A stretch of DNA of 64,000 nt, from NCBI GenBank assembly GCA_002946415.1, contig NJPS01000048.1:1178001-1242000 (forward strand), given 5' to 3'. Source of the stretch: Rutstroemia sp. NJR-2017a BVV2 (taxonomy: Eukaryota; Ascomycota; Leotiomycetes; Helotiales; Rutstroemiaceae). Numbering within the stretch: position 1 is the first letter of the stretch; the number at the start of each line of letters is the position of its first letter. The notes under the pieces are model-generated. The model was not told the DNA's origin and did no database searches. It worked only from the letters and a program-made list of their open reading frames with translations. Positions 32,660-41,302 of the stretch are shown here, piece after piece. The position numbers and the translations under genes were made by a program.

Positions 32660-35600
32660 TTACTCCATGACAATCCACAAGTCGTCATCATCATCATTAT
32701 CATTAGCTCCACCGATCATACTTTCGACCAGCTCGCCACCGATGCTCTCTCTTCCAGCTTCTCTGATTCCTTTATCAGTGACGAACCTCGTCTTCTTCTT
32801 GACGGGAGGAGCCATCTCCTTGGTTTCTCTCTGTTTCATAAGGGTTCTACCCTCTCTCATGTTTGTAAGTTCCTTCGATAAGTTGTTTCCCCATCCTAAC
32901 CCAGCTGAAGGGTTTCGCATCGAGGATTTGGTAGGTTGAGCGACAATAGGTGCCGAATCCGTACTGCTAAATGAAGAAGAAATGGTGTTTGCACGTTTGC
33001 GCTTGTGTACTGGGCTTAATTGTACATTTGTTCCCCTGCCACTTAATCCTAATGTTCGTGAATCGGGTGGTGGAGTTGGTTCTCTGCTTCTATTGCCTTC
33101 GGTTTGTTGTTTGTTCGGTAGTGTCTGGTTTCGTCTCTTCATGTAATCCGCACCGAGTCCGCCGCCCATCATGCCCAACCTTCTTCCCAATTCTCTTTCT
33201 TTTTCTTGTGCCAATAATTGCTTTGTCAATCGTTCTTCTTTGGAGCTTCCTCTGTGGAACGCATCCGGATCGAAATCGACGTCGTCAAGTAGGTTAACGG
33301 CACTTCGTTTGCCAATATAGATTTGACTGTGGCTTTCCCTATCATATCTGGTCTTCTCTCTCATCTTCTCGTCTTCGCGTTTTTTCTGATAACTGGCCAT
33401 ATCTCGAGAATTGTGGCTGCCGCTTGCTCCGCTTCCGGTATAAGTACGCTTAGGCCCAAAGTTCATCGTATTGACTTCCATGCGTGATGCATGTGTCTTG
33501 GTTAGAGAGAGATTGACATGATAATCGCAAAACTCTGTGTGCCTCTTGTCCACCCAGCTGTCGCATGTTTTGCCATCCTTCTTGATACTCTTACAATATC
33601 CCAAATCTCGAGCAGTGCCGATCTCTAGAAGAGTATCTTCGCTGGAGTTCAGTGTAAGACTGAATTTTCCGGTATCCGTTTTGCCTCGCGGTGGGGCCAT
33701 GAAACCTGGATTAAGAAGTGCAATGACGGTTCCGGGTGTGAGTTTCCAGAACTTTTCGAAAGCACCTTTGAAAAGGAAGAGATCTACTTCCCATTTAAGG
33801 TCGGTAAGTGTAAGAACTATGAATTTGCCATTGTTTTGGCTCTGATTTTGGTGTAAGCGGGGAGCAGACTTTGCTGCAATAGTTGCAAAGACAACGACAT
33901 CTTGTTCGATGTCAGGACCAGAAAAGTCAGGAGCCTTGACTGTTTTGAGAAGATCAGGAAGAGTAAAGGTCTTCTTTCCTCTCAGGGTTCGGGTGAGTGC
34001 TTGATGTGGAATAATTCGCTTTGAAAGATGAGTAGAGGAGTATGGCTCGAATTGAGAGGGCTCTGGTTCGGCAAGCTCTACTCTTGATCGTGTCTTCGCA
34101 AGACCATCGAAAGAAGGCTGGGTGCCCAACCTAGCAGAGGTAGGTGCCTCGGTACCACTTTTCATTGCCGATCGTAGCTTTGTAGAACCATCAGAGGAGG
34201 ACTGAGAACTAGGTCTTGTAGAAGCTGCTCTCTCAATGCTATTTCTTAGAGCCGAACGAAGAGTCGTAGCCCCATCAAAGGACTGTGAAACAGGTTTTGC
34301 CGAAGCTGTTATGTCGGCACTATTTCTGCGTGCCGAGTGTAGATAGGTAACTCCATCGAAGGAAGACTGAGAACTTGGTCTTGTCGAAACTTTTGTTTCC
34401 ATGCCAATTCTCACAGCTGGTCGAAGAGTTGTGGACTTATCGAAGGAGGACTGGGAGTTTGCTCCTGTCGAAGTTGTTGTTTCGGTGCTATTTCTTCTTG
34501 ATTGAAGATATGTAGCTTCATCTTGAGAACTTGGTCTTATCGAAGCTGCTTTGTCGCCGCCATTTCTCCTTGATGATTGCAGATATTTGACCCCATCCTG
34601 AGAACCAGGTCCTGTGGAGGTTGTTGTTTCATTGCCATTCTTCATAGCTGATCGTAAATTTGAGGTAGTTTTACGACGGGTCAAATCCCCATCTGTCCTG
34701 TTGTAAGAATTCAAGACCTCATCTCTGCTAAATTCTTTGGTGGGAGCTGGTAAGTGGGGTAATTCGATGGCGTTGTCTTTGAAAGCTTCCATCTGCTTTG
34801 AGCCTATGTCAAATGCTGAGCTGCGCTTAAGTCTAATACGGGCATCTCTCTCCTCTCGCTCGGTATCCAAGGCTCTCAATGTAGTCATCCTTTCGTTAAA
34901 TGATTTTGGTCGTCCTTCTTGGCTGGAGTTTTGTGAAGGTGCGCGAATACCAATTTGTGAGTTGGCTCTATGTAAGAATGGACCGGTGCGTCTTGTGTCT
35001 TGGAATTCCTTTTCCAAGTTCTTCCTCAAGCCAGGAGCTCTCTTGAGTGATATGTCTGTTCCTTTGAGACCTTTGTCGATACCCAACAACACTCTGCCAG
35101 GCGACCGTGGAAGTTCCGTAGATTGAACTCGTCGTGGAGGTGACGCAGGAACATTAATTTGAGCCCGCGAATTGCGACGCTGCAAAGCAATCTTTTCTTG
35201 CTCTGCGCGCTTCTCTCGGAATGCCTCTACTATTTCTGATGTAGTTCTCTCTCCTGCTACCCTTGACGAAGTTCTACTGTTTGCAGCGGAGTCTGCTCTA
35301 ACAACAACAGGTTTCGCGTTCTCGTTCTCTGAGTCTGAAGCTTGTCTAGGCTTCTTCTGCAACTTCTTGAGTCGAATGCGGGCTTGTATCTCTTGTAGTT
35401 GTAATTGTAACATTTCTTCATCTTCGTCTTCGTCATCGTCATCGTCATCATTGGTGCCCATGTCCTCCATGTTCATATCCGCCTTCATCCGATCCTTGCC
35501 TGTAGAATATTTCGAAGCTGTCGCAGTAGTTCTTCTCAATGGAGAAGTTGTAGCTAAACGCCGCAAACGATCACGACCACCGGGCGTACTCAAGAGAGCC

Positions 35601-35703
35601 TCCCGAGGAGATCTTGGAGGCCATTGGGCATCTGCCGCACCGCCTTTTCAATCGTTAGTCATGATACTTTAGAATGATCGGAAGCGCACATACCTTGAGA
35701 CAT
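32660..35703 (-). CDS. MCM10: DNA replication factor Mcm10
   Basis: Mcm10 binds ssDNA, MCM2-7 and Pol alpha and activates the replicative helicase. Exon 1 is only 10 nt (35703-35694, MSQ and one base). A 50-nt intron follows, and exon 2 runs 35643-32660, giving 997 residues. Visible parts: an N-terminal coiled coil (MLQLQLQEIQARIRLKKLQK), a repeat region (residues about 333-520), the OB fold (about 560-680, with KFIVLTLTDLKWEVDLFLFKG and PGTVIALLNPGF), a zinc finger (CKSIKKDGKTCDSWVDKRH then FCDYH) and a basic tail with KKKTRFVT. The order and motifs are those of Mcm10. The gene is divergent from RNase H2 subunit B across a 518-bp promoter region with three ACGCG motifs. Confidence 0.95.
34094..34657 (-). 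repeat. Seven degenerate 25-28-residue repeats inside MCM10
   Basis: In the MCM10 reading direction seven units occupy residues about 333-520. The consensus is roughly LRSAxRNSxExxxSTRPSSQ followed by SSFDGxTx. The sixth and fourth units are closest to consensus; the first two lack about three residues (SSF). The spacing is 75-84 nt. The region is Ser/Thr rich and likely disordered. Confidence 0.88.
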
Positions 35704-36221
35704 CGTCGAAATGGTGCTGGTGCCGCAGTGCAGGCAAACAAACAACCAAAAAGCGACAACTACTCTGTACAGTCGCGATATTCTTTCTGATTGCGAAATG
35801 TTGTTATTTACAATCAAATCCATGCATACAAGTAGTGCAAGGGTTTCGAGAGTGCAGAAGCTAATTGTTCCTACAGAAATGAGCAGAATTGAGTGTTGTT
35901 CGTTGAATGTTGTCAATCTCCAGAAAAAAGTGTTTCACTGAACTGGAGAAAGGAAGTGGAGGGGAAATTTTTCATTTGGTTATGTTTGTACACAACGTCA
36001 ATCGTGCCTTCCTCTAAAGTTCTCGAATTGAAGTCTCAAAATGATCGTGAATAGTCGTTTGGACCCCCCCTGCCACCTGCACTTTCCTTTCAATTTGGCT
36101 CGACCGAGTAGGCGACGCGCTCAACGCGACCAGACGCGACCACCCAACTCTAAAGTACCTAAAGCACGACTGAATTTCAGCGACGGACGCAACAGCGCAA
36201 CGAAACCACAAAGATTTAGTT
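35704..36221. other. Divergent promoter region MCM10 / RNH202
   Basis: A 518-bp region shared by two S-phase genes transcribed outward. It contains three ACGCG motifs at 36115-36138, listed separately. Confidence 0.6.
36115..36138. promoter_or_regulatory. Three MCB-like ACGCG motifs
   Basis: ACGCG occurs at 36115, 36124 and 36134, about one helical turn apart, 84-107 bp before the RNase H2 subunit B start and about 410 bp before MCM10. ACGCG is the core of the MBF (Mbp1-Swi6) binding site that drives G1/S genes in yeasts. Function here is inferred from position and gene content. Confidence 0.5.
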
Positions 36222-37610
36222 ATGGCAAAGACAAGAGGCAGGCCAGCTGCAAAAGCTGCGGTTGCTGTTGTTGATCCATCAGAAACTACGAAAAGTGTCG
36301 GGCCAAAGACTCAATTGAACCCTGAAGAGACATCCCCTCCGCGAGTCTTCATCACGCCAGAAAATCTTAGCACCGAGGCTCGAATCGTCACGCTGGAAAA
36401 CCCAAGGTTCGCAAGGCGCGATCGATATCTTATATGTCCGGAGCGAGGATTTCACGAATTCAAAAGGATAGCTGCCCCAAAGTCCACACCCCGGAGCTGG
36501 CTACTTGTGTCGGATGACGATGCTGCGGCTTCAACCACTGAAGACACAATTAAAGATGGGGGAAAATCGAAAGAAGTAGATTCGACATCGAGAGATGGAT
36601 ATATAATGAAGGCACCGGATCTATTTGTGGCGACACCAATCGACTCGTTATTCATGATTCTCCCTGCTCTAGCCCCTCCGCCTCCAGCCAAGAACTCGGA
36701 AACTCCTAAGAGGTTATTTCTCTCTAGTGATGACTACTTCGACACCTTAGCATCTATCTCACCACATCTGCGCACATTTTTGGGTACTGGAAATCTGCGA
36801 GTTCAATTGGAAAGAAGAATGGCCGCTGTGTGTGACACCGTGGAAGCAGGAGATGAATCGATGTTTCGACTCAACGAAGACAAACTTTGTGGAGAGCTGC
36901 TAAGGAAAGCAAAGAAGATGGCAGGGCATGAACTGCCTGCCAGTATGGAGGAGAAACTTATCAGGAAGGCATTGGAAGCGCCGGTTCTAAGCATCAAGCG
37001 AGAAGAGTCCGCCATTGGAGGGTCACAGGACGGTCATAGTACCCAGCCAGCTTCGGAGATATTAACACCTCGAACGGAGTCACAGGACAGCCAAGCTACA
37101 GATTCGACTAGTGACACAACGGCTACATCGCTGTCGGAGGGTTCAACCGCCGCAACATCAGTATCGGATGATCAAACTGAGGTTGTCAAAGACGACAAAA
37201 CTACCCCACAACCAATCGACGCACCCGACGGAGTGGCAGAACTGTTGAGGCTTCGCACTGCATTCTTCTTCATCTGCTCAAACTACCTGGCGCCTCATTT
37301 AAGCGATATGCTGAAAAAGACCATACTATCTCCATCATCACCAATTGATTTCAAACCGCTAGATACTCACATCGCCCATCTCACGAAACTACGTCAGGAT
37401 GCCCTCGCGGCGAGGTCACTGGGGGATTACTCAAGGAAGCGAGCTATGGTTGGAGATGATGAAGAGACGGAGGCAAGGGCAGAAAAGAAGCGCAAGCAGG
37501 ACGAGGAGGATAAGAGAAAGAAGGCTGGAGAAAGTAGAGGTGTAAAAAACCTGAAAAAGGTCAACACAACCGGTATGAAGAAGATGAGCGACTTTTTCAA
37601 GAAGAAGTGA
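36222..37610 (+). CDS. RNH202: Ribonuclease H2 subunit B (Rnh202)
   Basis: An intronless frame of 462 residues. RNase H2 removes ribonucleotides from DNA and RNA:DNA hybrids; subunit B is a non-catalytic structural part. The triple-barrel N-terminus is recognisable: RIVTLENPRFARRDRYLICPERGFHEFKRI, with a nearby SWLL strand, then APDLFVATPIDSLFMILPAL and FLSSDDYFDTL, typical of the family (shown in pieces). The central part (FRLNEDKLCGELLRKAKKMA) is the helical domain. The middle is a Ser/Thr-rich linker. The C-terminus is lysine rich and ends in MKKMSDFFKKK, a PCNA-interacting (PIP) box in the same place and form as in animal RNASEH2B. It converges on DUO1 with a 110-bp gap. Confidence 0.93.
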   Translation: MAKTRGRPAAKAAVAVVDPSETTKSVGPKTQLNPEETSPPRVFITPENLSTEARIVTLENPRFARRDRYLICPERGFHEFKRIAAPKSTPRSWLLVSDDDAAASTTEDTIKDGGKSKEVDSTSRDGYIMKAPDLFVATPIDSLFMILPALAPPPPAKNSETPKRLFLSSDDYFDTLASISPHLRTFLGTGNLRVQLERRMAAVCDTVEAGDESMFRLNEDKLCGELLRKAKKMAGHELPASMEEKLIRKALEAPVLSIKREESAIGGSQDGHSTQPASEILTPRTESQDSQATDSTSDTTATSLSEGSTAATSVSDDQTEVVKDDKTTPQPIDAPDGVAELLRLRTAFFFICSNYLAPHLSDMLKKTILSPSSPIDFKPLDTHIAHLTKLRQDALAARSLGDYSRKRAMVGDDEETEARAEKKRKQDEEDKRKKAGESRGVKNLKKVNTTGMKKMSDFFKKK

Positions 37611-37720
37611 TTATGCTTTGTATGACAGTGTTAGGCATTGTTATGGCGTTTGGCTGGTTGGTTCGGGTTGGCACATCTGAGATACCATGTAGGATATAGC
37701 GGCAAAATATTTTAAGTGAT

Positions 37721-38491
37721 TTATCTCACTCCTCGAGCTCTACCCCTAGGAATACCTCTCCCAATGCCCGAGCCGGTTCTTCCAGGGCCTGTTGAACCCC
37801 CACGACCTATGCTACTCTGACCATATCCTGATGAATTAACGCTCCCAGTTCTAGCTAAACCTCCCCTACCTCTGCCTCGCCCTCCCCTGGTGCCTCGTGT
37901 TGCTGTACCGGCCTGTCTTTGTCGTTCCTCATCGTCTGCTCTACGTCTTGCATCTTCTCTTCTTCGTTCCTCTTCGGCCGCCCTTCTTTCCGCCGCTTGA
38001 GCTTTCAACACAGTTTCATTCTCCATATCAATAATATCTTGCGTAGCGCCACGCCAGTTCGGATTCAAGATAAGCCTTTGATTGTGTTCTGTCTGCGAAA
38101 GTATTCGAGTCCAGGTGTTAAGCAGCGTAGATGCTGAAGTAACTGTCCGCGACACTGTCTGTTTTCTTCTTAGCTACAAGAAGTAAGTACATACATAGCC
38201 AGGCCTGCTTACGTCCATATTTCCCCTGGCGATGTCTAAACTGCCTAATACTCCTTCGATGACTTCATTTAGGTTCCGGACCCCTTCTAGCTCTCTTCGC
38301 AGAGCCGCATCTCTTGCTGCCTCCGCATCATATTTGGATTCGCCGCTCCTTTGAACAGGCGGTCCACCATCGGTAGACTTAGTGGCAGTTCGCTGGGTAG
38401 ACTTTGAAGGCTTGGAGGGTGATGCGAACAGAGCTTCGTTATCAGAGTCAGAGTCTGACAGGTCTAGTCTGCCAATATCCGGGGTAGCCAT
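37721..38491 (-). CDS. DUO1: DASH/Dam1 complex subunit Duo1
   Basis: Two exons (38491-38213 and 38158-37721) encode 238 residues. The intron of 54 nt joins LDIARGNMD to TVSRTVTSASTLLNTWTRIL. The block LNEVIEGVLGSLDIARGNMD ... STLLNTWTRILSQTEHNQRL is the Duo1 signature, a helical core of the fungal kinetochore ring that couples chromosomes to spindle microtubules. The N-terminus is acidic/serine rich with SDSDSDNEALFASPSKP. A charged helix follows (AAERRAAEEERRRED), and the last 50 residues are an Arg/Gly-rich tail. It is divergent from the CDK-inhibitor candidate; two perfect MCB boxes lie about 90-105 bp upstream of its start. Confidence 0.93.
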
Positions 38492-38581
38492 CTTAGCGTA
38501 GGAATGGCTGGTAGGGCCAGCAAGAGATGCACTCCAAGTTTTCTAGAAAGGTTCGATAAGCAACACAAACAGAAACAATCG

Positions 38582-38597
38582 ACGCGTAAAGACGCGT
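38582..38597. promoter_or_regulatory. Two perfect MCB (ACGCGT) boxes
   Basis: ACGCGT occurs at 38582-38587 and 38592-38597, ten base pairs apart, 91-106 bp upstream of the DUO1 start. This is the MluI cell-cycle box recognised by MBF in yeasts. Use here is inferred. Confidence 0.55.
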
Positions 38598-38868
38598 CGT
38601 GGTGAGTTGTTCATAGCAATAGCCGTGAATTACAGCAGTGTGGCGTCCGTGCACACATGTTAGACCCATGACGCTAGCAAAACCTCCTCTGAAATGAAAA
38701 TGGCTGGTGAATCTTCGTTTCTGACCGACCTCCCTGATTTTTGACAACATCATCCAGAACACAAATATATCCTTTTTTTCGGGCTTTGTGTAGTTGCTCT
38801 TGTTCAATACTTATGCATACTTCTTTTTTAATACAACAAGAATAATTTCATCGCTTTATTGCCGCGCG

Positions 38869-38883
38869 CGTCACGTCACGTCA
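38869..38883. promoter_or_regulatory. Overlapping TGACG (CRE/ATF-like) half-sites
   Basis: CGTCA is repeated three times in tandem (CGTCACGTCACGTCA), giving TGACG on the minus strand. It lies about 330 bp before the CDK-inhibitor candidate. It resembles clustered ATF/CREB half-sites. Confidence 0.35.
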
Positions 38884-39208
38884 GCTCCACGACTCACTCG
38901 GACGGAGACTTCAGGAAGGTCTCAACTCAGAAGCTTCATTCTACGTACCCGATCCCACACTGGCCAATAATATTTGCGACGACATCGCTTTATCACCCGG
39001 ACGACACCTATCGTCACAATCTCGCTATCGTCCGATCTTTTGGTTGTTTTGCGCACTATTGTGGATTTGGTTGCTATTGTTTGCGATTCAACAATAGACG
39101 TTCACCAGTACCACCAGTCTTTCTCAAGCACAACCGAGCTATCCTTAGCACGTTTCGCCGACAACACCAATACTGGGTGGTGAACAATAATTCATTCACC
39201 TTTACAAC

Positions 39209-40688
39209 ATGGCGACATCTTCTCTACGATCAGTTACTCCACCGCCTGCTTTGCTGAAAACTCCTGCTACACCACGATTTGGCTACGATGATAATTACGA
39301 ACCTTATTCGCCTAGAAAATCGAGTCGAGTAGCTTCAAGAGCAGTTCGCGACGCTGTAACTCCCCCTCCCCCCTCAATTAAACACAATATCCGACAAAAT
39401 CTTTCTACTCCTCAGTCAGCACCACGAACAACTAGAAAAGTCGGATTCGCTAGAACGCAGCTTTCCACTTCTTCACCACCAAGATCACCACAAACTGCCC
39501 ACAAACGACGTGTACCTAGATCCGTAACCTCAATGGGCGAACGACAAGTTCCAGGCGCATTGGATGTCGAAGGTACGAATTCCGCAGCTGAGGCTCGTGG
39601 ACTACCAACTCCTCAACACAAGAACAAAATGGAAGCCAACCAGCGACCTGGCACAATTATCCGCGGCGATGGAATGCTTCCCACGCCTGGGAAGACTCCA
39701 AGTCACCCAAAGCAAACGGAGCAGTTGACGCGTGGAATCAAGGCCGTCTCGCGGACCTTGTTTCCTATTCACGCCGATGATTCGGAGGTGGCTATGCCAA
39801 AGCCAAAGAAGGGTCGCAAGAAGTACAATGGGATCAGTCTAGGTAGTTTCAGCATGGAAAGGGAAGATGAACCAATTACTATTTTTACAGATTCGGAAGA
39901 TCGTGTTCCAGAGATCGATGAACATGCCGACAATCCTTTCTTTGGAGATAGCCCTGTCCAGCGCACACAAACGCGCCGCAGCAGACGTAGAATGGTCATT
40001 GTACCAGGTGAAGAAGATCAAACTGTTGATGAGCTTCTGAGCCGTGCAGATGGAACAATCAAGAACTTGTGAGTACAATCCCTACCATTATATTTAGGTT
40101 TTATACTAATTTGACTTTTACAGCCGTGGAAAATTGACATTTGTCAAGACCTCTGACGTTAACAGAGATAGAGATGAGAGCCCAACTCGAGCTCCTCGTC
40201 GTCGTGCCCATGCTGTCACTGTTACAGAGACCGTTGAAACCATAAGCAGTGGCCCTCTTACTCGTTCTTCCGTTCGACGCCAATTATGGCCCTCTGCCCG
40301 TGCTCCAGCCCCTACTATTTTGGAACCTCAAGTTACTGAGGATGAAGAGGAGGCTATCACTGATATTGAGGAGAAGTCTGATGTTGAGTACGGTTCGGAT
40401 AATGAAATCCAACTACGCACCCCATCGCGCAAAGATATTCTTCTCACTCCCAATGCTCCAAGATTTGGCCCAGCCGAAACCCCCACTATCAAAAGAGCGA
40501 CACGAACGTCAAAGCGCTACGATGTTTCTAGTTCTACAGACGCATCCCCACAAAACATTAGCCGTTCGCAGGACGTTAGCCCCTTCCGATCCATGGGAGC
40601 AACTGAAGGCACTGAGCGCGTCACGAGAAAAAGACAAGGAGAGGCTATGGCCAGATCCAAAGATGAAACCAAGAGAGCACGTACTTAA
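39209..40688 (+). CDS. CDK-site-rich disordered protein, candidate Sic1/Rum1-type CDK inhibitor
   Basis: Two exons (39209-40068 and 40124-40688) encode 474 residues; the 55-nt intron joins RADGTIKN to FRGKLTFVKTS. The protein is disordered and carries about 18 Ser/Thr-Pro sites, several as full CDK sites (YSPRK, LRTPSRK). Short segments appear in the same order as in Sic1-type inhibitors: SRTLFPIHADDSEV, DEPITIFTDSED, DNPFFGDSPV and a GK-containing element near an exon junction. I see this as distant resemblance, not proof; an alternative is another cell-cycle or chromosome-axis protein. It has a divergent promoter with DUO1 that has MCB boxes, and it lies near MCM10 and RNH202. The C-terminus has NLS-like KRATRTSKR and TRKRQG. 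Confidence 0.7.
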
Positions 40689-41302
40689 TATTTCTGCTGT
40701 TAACGGCCTTTTTCGCTTGATACCTGGTTTAGGAATATGTTTACTTCTGGAGTTGGTTACGCATGTATCATAGAGCAACGGAGTCGATGCGGAAATATTT
40801 GCGAGGTCCAATTATTAAGGGTCAAATATTGGACTATTCCGAGTACTGGGTGCTCTTTTATTCGAGACCTTACTTTCTATTCTTCACGTGGAAGATCTTC
40901 TTTCACTGTCATTACTGCGGAGGATTCTGGAAGGCTTTAGGTGATTCATGCAGCAAAAGATTTTGACTTTGCATGCCTTTTGTTGATGGTATGGAGTCTT
41001 TAGGCATAGCGTGAGGTGGGTTGGTCTATTACCTCGACGATATAGAATGAATCAGTGATATATCAATTTGTTTGAACCGTTGCTCGTGATGCTTAACACT
41101 CGGCTTACTTGCCCAATAATGTGTGGGTGGTCTAATTGCGCCAGATGCCACTAAAAGTATGAGAACCCATTAGTCTCAGTCAATCCCTGTTAAAAAAGTC
41201 CGATATCGATAATATTCAACTGTCCCGCACCGCACATCCCACTTCATACAATACAAACGGAATACAGGTTCTACAACGCGCCATTCTTTTACATATTCTA
41301 AA
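40689..41302. other. Intergenic, 3' flank and PBY1 promoter
   Basis: A 614-bp spacer between two plus-strand genes. No element was recognised. Confidence 0.5.

Larger units (their letters stand above)
38492..39208. other. Divergent promoter region DUO1 / CDK-inhibitor candidate
   Basis: This 717-bp region contains two ACGCGT boxes near DUO1 and overlapping TGACG half-sites around 38869-38883 (both listed separately). Confidence 0.6.

Noticed and set aside
32241..32939. 232-codon plus-strand frame past the trehalase gene
   Set aside because: It is mainly the translated 18-19-bp minisatellite plus the complement of the MCM10 3' end.
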